Shown: positions 1 to 8,272, counted from the stretch's first letter. The stretch is 19,598 nt of DNA from JAQIBY01 sp964527535 (GCA_964527535.1 CAZGPW010000082.1:1-19598); one strand, 5' to 3'. The notes: generated from the sequence alone by a model not told the origin. A program made the numbers and translations.

Positions 1-6
1 ATAACG

Positions 7-36
7 TTGTTTCTCGTTTTGAAAACCATATTTTTG
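7..36 (+). promoter_or_regulatory. Bacteroidota-type promoter, distal
   Basis: A TTG at 7-9 and a perfect TAnnTTTG box (TATTTTTG) at 29-36 are separated by 19 nt, the standard spacing for the Bacteroidota primary sigma factor. No open frame starts soon after it. It would either give pnuC a ~270-nt leader or act as an upstream tandem promoter. It is seen in sequence only; activity is inferred. Confidence 0.45.
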
Positions 37-156
37 CACAATTATACTTCCACAGTTTATGCATTTTTTTTATTCATAACCTTTCATTTGGTGTAAACCT
101 AATAAATTCAAGGCTTATATAACTTTTTACCAACTATTTTGTCCATTAACCCTTAA

Positions 157-191
157 TTTTTAAAAACAGAGCAATAAATTTTATACCTTTG
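157..191 (+). promoter_or_regulatory. Probable pnuC promoter
   Basis: TACCTTTG at 184-191 matches TAnnTTTG and is followed by GC, as is common at these promoters. The -33 position holds only a T-run (157-161). Transcription would start near 198 and leave a ~115-nt leader before the pnuC ATG at 313. Confidence 0.5.
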
Positions 192-197
192 CGCCGC

Positions 198-245
198 TGT
201 GTCCCGGTCTGCCGATTTACCAGCCGTGTCTGGGAGGCAGGTATG
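198..245 (+). promoter_or_regulatory. Foldable pnuC 5' leader
   Basis: Between the proximal promoter and pnuC, two mutually overlapping stems can be drawn: CTGCC near 210 with GGCAG near 237, and CCCGG near 204 with CTGGG near 229. They cannot both form, which is the layout of a switch, but the arms are only 5 bp. The consensus features of TPP, cobalamin and FMN riboswitches are absent. This is a weak structural observation. Confidence 0.2.
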
Positions 246-312
246 CGGTGAATGTTTAGTTTTGTTGCTATACATTTATTTTTTGTTCTCACTGAGAAGT
301 TATTTTGAGTGT

Positions 313-924
313 ATGTTTTTATGGCAATGGATTGCAGAAAATTATTTTGAGCTGACAGCAGCAGCATTGGGGGTGTTCAGCATTTTTCTTCAGATCAGGC
401 AAAACCCATTGTACTGGTTGGTAGCCCTGGTTATGGTATCCATGTATATCTGGGTATATTTTGAGAGTAAGTTTTATGCGGATATGTCTCTGCAGGTGTA
501 TTATTTTGTGATCAGTATATATGGATGGCTGCATTGGGTGTTTGGAAAAAATAAGCGTAAAAAGAAAAATGGAACACAAAAACTGCCCGTATCGAGATTG
601 TCTGCAATGGAATGGATGTGGTCGGTGTTCGCTTCTGGGGTGTTGTTTGTTGTGATATGGCAGGTATTAAAGCATTTTACAGACAGCCCCGTGCCTGTAG
701 GCGATGCTTTTACAACGGCATTGAGTTTTGTAGCCACATGGATGCTTGCCCGTAAAATAATTGAAAATTGGTTGTTCTGGATTGTTGTTGACCTGGTTTC
801 TACCGGCTTGTATATATACAAAGGATTGTATCCCACAGCGGTGCTTTTCCTTTTTCTTTCTATCATGGCTGTAATCGGATATAAAGCATGGAAAAAAGAC
901 CTGATAAAAACTGTAAACGTATAG
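313..924 (+). CDS. pnuC: PnuC-family nicotinamide riboside (or related vitamin) transporter
   Basis: A 203-residue polytopic inner-membrane protein with about seven hydrophobic segments. The family signature QVYYFVISIYGW is at residues 61-72, and a basic cytoplasmic loop (KNKRKKK) follows. PnuC proteins carry unphosphorylated nicotinamide riboside by facilitated diffusion, driven by kinase trapping inside the cell; relatives (PnuT, PnuX) carry thiamine or riboflavin. The start at 313 is chosen because the open frame upstream of it (from 199) covers the promoter/leader and is not hydrophobic in the family pattern. The last 37 nt overlap the NadR-like kinase gene, so the two are probably co-translated. 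The kinase partner and the lack of a TPP riboswitch favour nicotinamide riboside over thiamine, but the substrate is inferred. Confidence 0.88.
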   Translation: MFLWQWIAENYFELTAAALGVFSIFLQIRQNPLYWLVALVMVSMYIWVYFESKFYADMSLQVYYFVISIYGWLHWVFGKNKRKKKNGTQKLPVSRLSAMEWMWSVFASGVLFVVIWQVLKHFTDSPVPVGDAFTTALSFVATWMLARKIIENWLFWIVVDLVSTGLYIYKGLYPTAVLFLFLSIMAVIGYKAWKKDLIKTVNV

Positions 925-1418
925 TCGTAACCGGGCCTGAATGCACGGGAAAATCATGGCTGAGCTATCAGCTTGCCTGTAATACTTCCGAACTGTGGTT
1001 GCCGGAATATGCAAGGCATTATATCCGTCATCTCAACAGGCCTTACAAAAAAGAAGATGTGGTTCATATTGCCAGGACTCAGATAGATTTGGAAACTGGT
1101 ATGGCTGCAGGCCATCCTGAGTATCTTTTTCTCGATACCGGCCTGATCATCACCAAAGTATGGCTTGAATATCTGTATGGCAACTCACCCGGCTGGCTTG
1201 ATGATGCTATCAAAACATTACCCCGCCACTTGCATTTGTTATGTTATCCGGACCTGCCATGGCATCCTGATCCTTTGCGTGAAAACAAAGACCTGCGTAT
1301 GTATTTCTTCGACTGGTACGAAAAAGAAATCATATCCCATGGTTTTCCGTATGTGGTGATTAAAGGAAAAGGAGAGGAGCGCCTGCAATCAGCGATTGAG
1401 GTGGTGCGGTCTATTTAG
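888..1418 (+). CDS. NadR-like nucleoside kinase (AAA_28 P-loop ATPase)
   Basis: A 176-residue protein with a Walker A loop GPECTGKS at about residues 16-23 and the family block LPEYARHYI at about 44-52. It matches the ribosylnicotinamide kinase half of NadR; the adenylyltransferase half and the HTH of enterobacterial NadR are absent, as is usual for the stand-alone Bacteroidota form. The expected role is ATP-dependent phosphorylation of the riboside entering through PnuC, trapping it in the cell and feeding NAD salvage. Its ATG lies inside pnuC (37-nt overlap), supporting an operon. Specificity (NR versus thiamine or another nucleoside) cannot be read from the sequence. Confidence 0.83.
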   Translation: MEKRPDKNCKRIVVTGPECTGKSWLSYQLACNTSELWLPEYARHYIRHLNRPYKKEDVVHIARTQIDLETGMAAGHPEYLFLDTGLIITKVWLEYLYGNSPGWLDDAIKTLPRHLHLLCYPDLPWHPDPLRENKDLRMYFFDWYEKEIISHGFPYVVIKGKGEERLQSAIEVVRSI

Positions 1419-1437
1419 GGAACCGTTCAAAAAGCTG

Positions 1438-1506
1438 GAAGACCGGAGTCGGAAGTCGGGAGTTATGAGACTTTCTTCCAACTACGGACTACGGTCTCCG
1501 GACTTC
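1438..1506. terminator. Convergent-gene hairpin, probable bidirectional terminator
   Basis: GAAGACCGGAG (1438-1448) pairs with CTCCGGACTTC (1496-1506) with one mismatch, in the ~100-nt gap between the kinase stop (+) and the mscS stop (-). The interior is rich in further GGAAGTCGG-like units. The 12-mer GGAAGACCGGAG also occurs at 8171-8182, so this may be a dispersed repeat doing terminator duty. Confidence 0.5.
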
Positions 1507-1517
1507 TGTCAAATTTG

Positions 1518-2453
1518 TTACGATTTATTTTCCATTTTCAGGCTCAAGGGATTTATTTCTTCACCCCAGTAAACCGTAGTATGCGGGAATGGGATTTCGA
1601 TGTTTTCTTTGTCAAAGGCAATTTTCAGCCGCCGGCGGAATGCGCGTCCAACAGCCCATTGCTGTCCGGGTTTTGTCTTTAACCGGGCTTTAATTACTAT
1701 GGCCGAATCATCAAATTTATCCAGTCCGAAAATTTCAAGTGGATCAATCAACATCTTGCCAAATTCCTCATCTGTCCCAAATTCTTCACCCACTTCTTTC
1801 ATTACCTGCATCACTTTGTCAACGTCTTCTTTGTATGCCACACCTATGTCAAGTACCACAGCTGACCATTCTTTGGTCATATTTGCCAAACTGGATATCT
1901 GACCATTGGAGAAAACATGTACGACACCGGAAAAATCACGCAGGGTAATGGTTCTCAATTCAATGGATTCTACAAGTCCGCCTGTTCCGTTGATTATAGC
2001 AACATCTCCGTTTCTTACCTGGTCTTCGAGTAAAATAAAAAAACCGGAAATAACATCCTTAACAAGCTCCTGGGCACCAAAACCAACTGCTAAACCAAGA
2101 ATACCTGCAGATGCCAATATGGGGGCAATGTTGATACCCAATTTGCTTAGTAAAAGCATAAGGAATATCAGCCAGATAATTATGCGCAATACACTTCTGA
2201 AAATACCAATCAATGTATTGGCGCGTTTTTCAGCTTCAGGATTTATTGTTTCATCACCCTTGCTCATTCGCTTGATGATGAGTTTTTTCATCCTTTTTAA
2301 AATGAGTTTCATCAACCTGAAAGCAATGAAAGTAATCAGAATAATGATGAGTACAGATACCCCATCAGTAGTAATCCATTCTAACCCCTTCTCATATAAT
2401 TTTATCCAAAAATCAGATTCAAAAAAATTGCTGCTAACTTTAAGTAGTGTCAT
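1518..2453 (-). CDS. MscS-family mechanosensitive ion channel
   Basis: A 311-residue channel that opens under membrane tension to release solutes during hypo-osmotic shock. Hydrophobic segments lie at about residues 32-52 and 82-107. The pore-lining TM3 follows at about 110-143 with the Gly/Ala-rich run ILASAGILGLAVGFGAQ. The cytoplasmic beta domain (LEDQVRNGDVA, then the characteristic GLVESIELRTITLRD stretch) and the alpha/beta vestibule complete the MscS fold. The length is typical of the short MscS/YnaI-like class, with few added N-terminal helices. It is a single gene with its own promoter (2476-2507) and is convergent with the pnuC operon. No gene symbol is given because Bacteroidota carry many paralogues. 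Confidence 0.9.
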   Translation of the reverse strand: MTLLKVSSNFFESDFWIKLYEKGLEWITTDGVSVLIIILITFIAFRLMKLILKRMKKLIIKRMSKGDETINPEAEKRANTLIGIFRSVLRIIIWLIFLMLLLSKLGINIAPILASAGILGLAVGFGAQELVKDVISGFFILLEDQVRNGDVAIINGTGGLVESIELRTITLRDFSGVVHVFSNGQISSLANMTKEWSAVVLDIGVAYKEDVDKVMQVMKEVGEEFGTDEEFGKMLIDPLEIFGLDKFDDSAIVIKARLKTKPGQQWAVGRAFRRRLKIAFDKENIEIPFPHTTVYWGEEINPLSLKMENKS

Positions 2454-2475
2454 AATTCCTGCAGTTTGATTTTGT

Positions 2476-2507
2476 CAAATATAAAATTTATTAACTAAGC
2501 CAACAAA
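2476..2507 (-). promoter_or_regulatory. mscS promoter
   Basis: On the minus strand a perfect TAnnTTTG box (TATATTTG, 2476-2483) lies 20 nt downstream of TTTG (2504-2507). The predicted transcript starts near 2469, giving a short leader to the ATG at 2453. Confidence 0.6.
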
Positions 2508-2543
2508 TATGTTATTCAATAAATGTGTCAGGAAAGCAGAAAA

Positions 2544-4295
2544 TTATATATGTTTTCTCTCTGATTGTACGTGTAGTAGCAATGACCATTGTTGTTTCTT
2601 TTCATTTACACTACGTGCCACTGATATCTTTTTTCGGGAATAAGGATCAATCCCGGTATAATACATGACAGTTGCCAAAGTCATAGGTGTAGGGGTAAAA
2701 TCCTGAGATTGTTCCGTGATAATATGCATCTGGCCGGCTTTTTGTTTCAGTTTCTGCATGTCCATGAGGCTACATCCCGGGTGAGAGCTGATAAAATAGG
2801 GGAGCAATTGTTGTTTGAGTTTGTATTTTTCATTGATATTATTGAAAAAATCATCCATTTTCCGGTACAGGTCAAAAGAAGGTTTTCTCATGTTTTTCAG
2901 CACTTTATCTTCGGTGTGTTCAGGTGCCACTTTAAGTCTTCCGCTCACATGATGCCGTATCACCTGCTCAAGATAGTTGTTTGCTGATTGCCTATGCGTT
3001 TCAGGGGCTTTAAAAACCAAATCATACCGTATTCCGCTCCCTATACTCAGCTTTTTAACAGAAGGTTGCTGCCGGACTTTTTCATACAATTCCACCAATT
3101 TTGTGTGGCTGGTATTGAGGTTATCGCAAATTGCAGGATAAATACAGGATGGCCTTTTGCATTTTCTGCATTTTTCAAGATCAATGGGTTCCATGCCATA
3201 CATGTTGGCTGAAGGACCGCCCAAATCAGTAATATGCCCCGTAAAACCAGGCATGGCTTTGATGTTTTGTACTTCTTTTATGATGGATTTTCCTGAACGG
3301 CTGCTGATGAATCGCCCCTGATGAGCTGCAATCGTACAAAATGCACAAGCTCCAAAACATCCCCTGTGTATATTGATGGAATGACGAATCATGGTATAAG
3401 CCGGTATTTCAGGTTTGTTCCTATATCGGGGATGAGGCAAACGTGTGAATGGTAAATTATAGATTTTATCCATCTTTTTTGTACTCAGCCTGTCCATAGA
3501 AGGGTTGGTGAAAAGATAACTTCCATCAACAGATTGCATCAGGGGGTTGTTGTCCAATTCATTGGCGTTTTGCTCAATGTCAACAAAATTTGATGCAAAT
3601 GCCTGTTTGTCTTTAAGGCAGGTTTCATGTGATGCCAGTACTTCAGCATCCGGAAAATCCGGCCGTGTTTTACTGATATACTGCAGATTGGGTATGTTAT
3701 GTACGTCGTCAGGATTGTTTTGGTCTATGGCATTGGCTAAATAAACCACAGGGTATTCTGCCATTCCGTACAATAGCCAGTCGGCACCGCTGTGGTGTAA
3801 TATGCCGGGCATCAGCTTGTCATTCCAGTAATCGTAATGGGTAAAACGCCGCATAGACGCTTCGATGCCACCGATGACAACCGGAACATCAGGAAACAGT
3901 TTTTTTAATATCCGGGTATAGACAATCGTGGGATAATCGGGCCGGGCACCATGCCGGTTTCCAGGTGTGTAAGCATCATCATGACGCAATCGTTTAAAAG
4001 CGGTATAATGGTTAACCATCGAATCCATATTCCCTGCTGATACACCAAAAAAGAGGCGGGGTGTGCCCAGTTTTTTAAAATCACGGAGATCATCCTGCCA
4101 GTTTGGTTGTGGAACAACGGCTACTTTATACCCTGCAGATTCAAGCATACGCCCTATAACGGCTGTGCCAAAAGAAGGGTGATCAACATAGGCATCCCCG
4201 CTGAACAGTATGATGTCCGGTTGTTTCCACCCCAGAGCATCCATTTCTTTCCGGCTGGTGGGCAAAAATTCCATAGTCTTTTTCTCAATCTTCAT
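2544..4295 (-). CDS. YgiQ family radical SAM protein
   Basis: A 583-residue radical SAM protein of the YgiQ family, whose reaction is not established. The N-terminal part holds the family signature FSGDAYVDHPSFG, a cobalamin-binding-like Rossmann region that usually precedes the radical SAM core. The cluster motif CxxxCxxC is Cys313, Cys317 and Cys320 (GCFGACAFC), followed by HQGRFISSRS. A second Cys-rich patch (CRKCKRPSC) and a C-terminal DUF3362-like tail follow. The start at 4295 (MKIEKK) is preferred because the -7 promoter box ends only 5 nt upstream of it. The open frame extends to 4379 but that part is repeat-derived. Met at 4274 (MEFLP), where family alignment begins, is an alternative and would give a normal short leader. 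Confidence 0.9.
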   Translation of the reverse strand: MKIEKKTMEFLPTSRKEMDALGWKQPDIILFSGDAYVDHPSFGTAVIGRMLESAGYKVAVVPQPNWQDDLRDFKKLGTPRLFFGVSAGNMDSMVNHYTAFKRLRHDDAYTPGNRHGARPDYPTIVYTRILKKLFPDVPVVIGGIEASMRRFTHYDYWNDKLMPGILHHSGADWLLYGMAEYPVVYLANAIDQNNPDDVHNIPNLQYISKTRPDFPDAEVLASHETCLKDKQAFASNFVDIEQNANELDNNPLMQSVDGSYLFTNPSMDRLSTKKMDKIYNLPFTRLPHPRYRNKPEIPAYTMIRHSINIHRGCFGACAFCTIAAHQGRFISSRSGKSIIKEVQNIKAMPGFTGHITDLGGPSANMYGMEPIDLEKCRKCKRPSCIYPAICDNLNTSHTKLVELYEKVRQQPSVKKLSIGSGIRYDLVFKAPETHRQSANNYLEQVIRHHVSGRLKVAPEHTEDKVLKNMRKPSFDLYRKMDDFFNNINEKYKLKQQLLPYFISSHPGCSLMDMQKLKQKAGQMHIITEQSQDFTPTPMTLATVMYYTGIDPYSRKKISVARSVNEKKQQWSLLLHVQSERKHI

Positions 4296-4300
4296 TAGAA

Positions 4301-4308
4301 CAAAAGTA
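4301..4308 (-). promoter_or_regulatory. -7 box for the ygiQ-like gene
   Basis: TACTTTTG on the minus strand matches TAnnTTTG, 5 nt upstream of the ATG at 4295. No clear TTTG -33 box is seen. If used, the transcript would be leaderless from 4295 or have a ~20-nt leader to the ATG at 4274. Confidence 0.4.
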
Positions 4309-4324
4309 ATCATTATTTGCCGCA

Positions 4325-4442
4325 GATTACACAGATTCCCGCAGATAAATCCGTGCCAATCTTGCTTTCGTTTCATCACCCCATCGTGAATTGGTGCTAT
4401 CGTACCCTCCTTCGACTACAATCTTTGTTAATCTGTGCAATC
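4325..4442. repeat. Inverted pair of 'AATCTGTGnAATC' repeats
   Basis: GATTACACAGATT (4325-4337) and AATCTGTGCAATC (4430-4442) are inverted copies (12/13). Short AATCTGTG/CTGCGG words like these are widespread intergenic repeats in Bacteroidota. They lie just upstream of the ygiQ-like promoter. No gene is present in this stretch. Confidence 0.4.
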
Positions 4443-4518
4443 AGAGGCAAACCCAAAAGCTGTCGTCAGGCAGCTCATCAGTGGCAATCCGTCAAATCAG
4501 CGTTATTCATCAATCACA

Positions 4519-4629
4519 TAACCACGACCTTCAGCTCGTAGTGGTAACAATCCATGAAGAAATGGGCTTTAGCCCTGCCTGTTGAGCAGCAGTTTAACTC
4601 TGACCTTCATGTCTGGGTAAGCAAGTCAA
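4519..4629. repeat. REP-like palindromic repeat unit, copy 1
   Basis: This unit contains an imperfect ACCACGA...TCGTAGTGGT palindrome (4521-4545), the perfect palindrome GGGCTTTAGCCC (4564-4575), then a conserved tail ending CTGGGTAAGCAAGT. Copy 2 is at 4722-4831. The internal dyads and same-order duplication resemble REP/BIME elements mobilised by RAYT (TnpA-REP) transposases, but no such transposase is in the window. Confidence 0.6.
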
Positions 4630-4721
4630 AACGCCAACGTAAATTCGGGGGTAAATAGGCTTCAGGTGAATGAAATAGTGAGAACCTGACTAAGGACGTA
4701 TGCCAGTAGTAAGCGGTTGCT

Positions 4722-4831
4722 TAACCACGAGCTTCAGCTCGTGGTAAGCAAATAAAAAAAGAAGAAATGGGCTTTAGCCCTGCCTGTTGAGCAACAGCTT
4801 AACTCTGACTTTCATGTCTGGGTAAGCAAGT
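4722..4831. repeat. REP-like palindromic repeat unit, copy 2
   Basis: A direct repeat of 4519-4629, with a perfect palindrome: ACCACGAGC (4724-4732) and GCTCGTGGT (4737-4745) around TTCA. GGGCTTTAGCCC follows at 4769-4780, then the same TTAACTCTGAC...CTGGGTAAGCAAGT tail. A third, partial unit with GGGCTTTAGCCC lies at 4847-4858, directly before the PEGA gene leader. The rest of 4443-4911 holds no gene. Confidence 0.6.
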
Positions 4832-4911
4832 GAAAGGAAGTAATAAGGGCTTTAGCCCTGCAATTTTCATTTCCCCGCAAATCTTTGTATTTTTACAACA
4901 AAATCAGGAAA

Positions 4912-7170
4912 ATGTACCGATTTATAGCCATCATTACACTGTTTTTCGCCTTGTCTGCGACGGCACAGGACATTGCCGTAAAATCCTTCCGATGCTTGCC
5001 GAAAGACATGGATGCAAGGATAGATCATCCCGTAACTGACCAAAACGGTGATGTGGCTGCCCTGATTAAAGTGGTGACCACAGAAAAAGGCTTTAAATTT
5101 GAAGCCGGGAGCCTGGGCGTCACTGCTGTGGAAAAGAAAACCGGCGAGTACTGGGTGTATGTGCCTTACGGCTCACGTAAAATAACCATCAAACATGATG
5201 AGCTTGGTGTGTTGAGAAACTATGTCTATCCCGAACCCATTAATAAAGCTACCGTGTATGAAATGGTGTTGACAACCGGCAGGGTAGTTACCACTGTGGA
5301 AGAAGTTATAATCCCAACACAGTATCTTATCATTAGCTCCGAACCTGAAGGAGCAACTGTTTTTATTAATGAGCAACAGGTTGGAACAACTCCCTTTCAA
5401 CGAAAATACGAAGAGGGAGAATATACATACAGGGTGGAATACCCGAAGTTTCATCCCGCTGCCGGCAAAGTTACACTGAAAGATGAAAAACAACAACTTA
5501 ATATCAAACTTAAACCCAATTTTGGACAAATCGCTGTAACATCCTCCCCTGAAAATGGTATGAAAATTTACCTCGATGATGAGAACACCGGAAAGACCAC
5601 GCCGGATACACTTATAAATATATCATCAGGAAACCACATAGTGCAGTTGCGAGATAAATGGTACCATTCTCAAGGCAAAAAAATAAAGGTGCAGGACGAT
5701 CAAGTCACAGACATTGCTTTTGAAATGCGGAAAGCTTTTGGAAAACTTACGATTTCCACCAACCCGGATGCTGTTATTTATATTGACGATGAAAAAAAAG
5801 GCGATGGAACCTGGAGTGGCCGATTGTTGTCGGGGTATTACACGGTCAAAGTAGAAAAAGACAGGTATTACAATGAGGAGAAACAAGTAAAAATCGAGGC
5901 AGGAGAGGACCAGAACCTTGAGATTGAGCTTAAAGGCAAAACAGGTAGCTTAGATGTTATGTCTATGCCTATAGCGGCTGAGATTTACCTGGACAATGAA
6001 AAATACGGGACATCACCGGAAACAATAAAAGACTTGCTGATTGGTGAATATGAGATGGAACTGCGTAAACCCGGGTATGCAAGTTTTTCCAAACATATTA
6101 CCATCAAAGAAGATGAAACCCTGGAAATAAATACCACGCTTGACAAGGGCAAAGAAATTACCATCAACAGCGTTCCCGGCGATGCATTTGTGTACATTGA
6201 CGATGAGATGAAGGGAAAAACACCGCTGACCACAAACCTGTCTTTTGGCGAACACAATGTCGAAGTCGTCAAAGGGATGGATTCCGTTCAGCAAACCATT
6301 GAAATAAAACCCAATGGAATTTCTTCTTTTGATTTCAGTATCCAAAGGGAAATATCCATCACATCCAACCCGGCAGGCGCTGACATTTACATCAACGGAA
6401 AACACCAGGGACAAACACCGGCAACCCTTGTATTGACAAACAAAAACACCACGATAAAATTCACAAAAAACAAGTACAGGGATAAAACCATTGAGCTGGA
6501 AAAATTGCCTGAAGACAATCAAATTGCGGTGCAACTGGATGAGATAAAACTTGTCAGCGGTTACAGCATGGACGTCAAAGTAGGTAACGGCAAGGACGTT
6601 GGCTTTGGCAGCTTTGGGAGTTTTGGCATCGCTTTGTTTCTGGATAGGGTGTATCTCTCATCGTCTTTTGGTCTTCCTGCACAACCAAATCCCTACGGTG
6701 GTGATATCAGCCACAATTGCTATGGCATTATGGTCAATGATATCGATGGTTATACGCCGGTGGGGAGGTATTATCTCGGCGACAACGATTACGATTTCTC
6801 TGCAATGAAAGAATACAGCAACGGCGTGTTCAGCTTTCAGGCCGGATATCAGTTCGCCTTTCCTGTTCCGTTTGCAATTCATGCAGGCATCGGTGCAAGA
6901 AAATCAAAAACCTACCAACATGTCTATCAGGCAAAACACGATTATTTCAGTATTGACGGATACAACTATGATATCAGCGAAGGAGAATACTTCACCACCC
7001 CGGTGGCCTATTCCGATGGATACACGTCCCTTGTGTTTGGCATAGACATCCCGCTGGGCTTTTTGAAAATTGGTGCAGAATACTGGATAAATACGGAAGT
7101 GGATAACGTTTTTTACCTCAGTGCCGGGCTGTTTTTTAGTGATAACATGATAAAAAAAATGCAACGTTAA
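4912..7170 (+). CDS. PEGA-repeat envelope protein with C-terminal barrel-like domain
   Basis: A 752-residue exported protein. The start at 4912 (MYRFIAIITLFFALSATAQ) gives a clean signal peptide cut after TAQ; the open frame continues upstream only via a TTG. After an N-terminal domain (about 20-135) come six tandem PEGA modules at about 138-200, 205-272, 277-342, 346-411, 415-477 and 480-543. Each has the core pattern xxIYIDDEkkGkTP. PEGA modules are small beta folds of surface or S-layer-type proteins. The last ~205 residues are Gly/aromatic rich (GSFGSFGIALFLD, FSFQAGYQFAFPV) and end in a strand-like segment, suggesting an outer-membrane barrel or barrel-like fold. The lipoprotein gene begins 3 nt after its stop, so the two form an operon. 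Function is unknown; an envelope/cell-surface role is inferred. Confidence 0.82.
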   Translation: MYRFIAIITLFFALSATAQDIAVKSFRCLPKDMDARIDHPVTDQNGDVAALIKVVTTEKGFKFEAGSLGVTAVEKKTGEYWVYVPYGSRKITIKHDELGVLRNYVYPEPINKATVYEMVLTTGRVVTTVEEVIIPTQYLIISSEPEGATVFINEQQVGTTPFQRKYEEGEYTYRVEYPKFHPAAGKVTLKDEKQQLNIKLKPNFGQIAVTSSPENGMKIYLDDENTGKTTPDTLINISSGNHIVQLRDKWYHSQGKKIKVQDDQVTDIAFEMRKAFGKLTISTNPDAVIYIDDEKKGDGTWSGRLLSGYYTVKVEKDRYYNEEKQVKIEAGEDQNLEIELKGKTGSLDVMSMPIAAEIYLDNEKYGTSPETIKDLLIGEYEMELRKPGYASFSKHITIKEDETLEINTTLDKGKEITINSVPGDAFVYIDDEMKGKTPLTTNLSFGEHNVEVVKGMDSVQQTIEIKPNGISSFDFSIQREISITSNPAGADIYINGKHQGQTPATLVLTNKNTTIKFTKNKYRDKTIELEKLPEDNQIAVQLDEIKLVSGYSMDVKVGNGKDVGFGSFGSFGIALFLDRVYLSSSFGLPAQPNPYGGDISHNCYGIMVNDIDGYTPVGRYYLGDNDYDFSAMKEYSNGVFSFQAGYQFAFPVPFAIHAGIGARKSKTYQHVYQAKHDYFSIDGYNYDISEGEYFTTPVAYSDGYTSLVFGIDIPLGFLKIGAEYWINTEVDNVFYLSAGLFFSDNMIKKMQR

Positions 7171-7173
7171 TTC

Positions 7174-7692
7174 ATGAAAAAACTGATGCTCATATTGCCC
7201 GTGTTGATGCTGTTTGCAGCCTGTCTGGATGATGAAGAAAGGATTGAGCCAAATTATACCTACATGGCCGACAAACCGGTGGAGGTGGAGTATAATAACG
7301 AAACCCTCTACGTGTATCCCAAAAATATAAATTCATTAACCACAAGTTGGTGCAAATACCCTTACGATGGGAATTTTGGCGCTACATCGCTTACCAACGG
7401 AAAGCCCAATACAGACAGCATTGTAAATGTATTCGGCGGGGGTAGTTACGCTGCTTATATTTGCGATACCATGACCGCCTATGGTTATGATGACTGGTAT
7501 CTGCCATCAAAAGACGAGCTCAACGCCATCTATCAGCAAAAAGATACCCTGGGCAGCTTTGAAGAAAATTATTACTGGAGCAGCACGGAGTATGACGAAG
7601 AAAACGTCTGGGTGCAGGATTTCACCGATGGTACACAAACCGGCAATTTAAAAAGCACATATAATTATTTTAGATGCGTCAGGCGGGATTAG
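7174..7692 (+). CDS. Lipoprotein with DUF1566/Lcl-like C-terminal domain
   Basis: A 172-residue lipoprotein with lipobox LFAAC (Cys17) followed by LDDEER. Such an acidic run right after the acylated Cys resembles the Bacteroidota lipoprotein export signal for surface display. The C-terminal half carries the DUF1566/FISUMP-type pattern: YGYDDWYLPSKDEL, then YYWSSTEYDEENVW, then a terminal FRCVRRD. This C-type-lectin-like fold also occurs in the FISUMP protein at 8325-9638, where YYWSST and RCIKD recur. It is the second gene of the PEGA operon (3-nt gap). A partnership at the outer membrane with the PEGA protein is plausible but inferred. Confidence 0.8.
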   Translation: MKKLMLILPVLMLFAACLDDEERIEPNYTYMADKPVEVEYNNETLYVYPKNINSLTTSWCKYPYDGNFGATSLTNGKPNTDSIVNVFGGGSYAAYICDTMTAYGYDDWYLPSKDELNAIYQQKDTLGSFEENYYWSSTEYDEENVWVQDFTDGTQTGNLKSTYNYFRCVRRD

Positions 7693-7709
7693 ACATTTTT
7701 TTATGATGT

Positions 7710-7899
7710 GGGCGTTCCCCGCCGCAGCACGCATGCAGCATATTTTAGTAAAAACCTCACAGTCAATACAGAAGGCACCACCTGTTAAAGTGATACCATG
7801 CTGCTGCGGGTCGGGCTGCTCCGGGCTGACGGCCACCGTTTTTGAAAAAAAACGGGGGTCTGGCCGCAGAAAAGCGGCCACCCTCCACATCCCTAACGC
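7710..7899. repeat. GC-rich dispersed-type intergenic repeat
   Basis: A GC-rich block begins GGGCGTTCC (7710-7718), has GGTCGGGCT in the middle and ends ATCCCTAACGC (7889-7899). Inside, CCGCAGCA..CAGCAT near 7720-7741 can pair with ATGCTGCTGCGG near 7798-7809, and a GGCC..GGCC stem lies near 7862-7879. The GGGCGTT...GGTCGGGCT...CCCTAACGC frame is recalled as a recurrent non-coding repeat in Bacteroidota genomes. Open frames across it (e.g. 7703-7984) are not protein-like. From 7900 to 8270 no gene is seen, only short dyads (7984-7996; CCGTT/AACGG at 8014-8026) and the GGAAGACCGGAG word at 8171-8182. Confidence 0.5.
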
Positions 7900-8272
7900 A
7901 AAACATTACCACCACGAGTTAATTTTATTGTTTCTGAGCATGCAAAACCCCTCAAAATCCCATATTATGTTAAATTTTATGTAGTTGATTATCAACAACA
8001 AAATCGTTCGCAACCGTTAGCAACGGCTAATGTTTTATGCCTTAAGGCCACCAATTATCCTGTAATTATTTCCTGATAATATATCATTAGCTACCATAAT
8101 AAATGCAGGGTTTTGAGATTGCCACAGATGATTGTGAATGGTGAGTTTTTGTTTGGGGGAGAACGGAGACGGAAGACCGGAGGCTGGAGAGGGAGTGCCC
8201 TGAACCGATTAGAACGCAACCTGGTATCAGAAGAGGAGGTTTGGAAACCTGAATCCACGTCTGTGCGCACCT

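Noticed and set aside
198..312. TPP or other vitamin riboswitch in the pnuC leader.
   Set aside because: An ACTGAGA word at 291-297 is present, but the rest of the TPP core is missing and the word lies too close to the start codon.
4317..4585. Small plus-strand frames upstream of the PEGA gene.
   Set aside because: They cross the palindromic repeats, and their products simply reflect repeat sequence.
4519..4858. CRISPR array.
   Set aside because: There are only two full units plus a partial one, the units are ~110 bp with internal palindromes, and there are no regular spacers or cas genes.
7703..7984. 93-codon plus-strand frame after the lipoprotein gene.
   Set aside because: It is entirely within the GC-rich intergenic repeat and its AT-rich flank; no start context or protein-like pattern.
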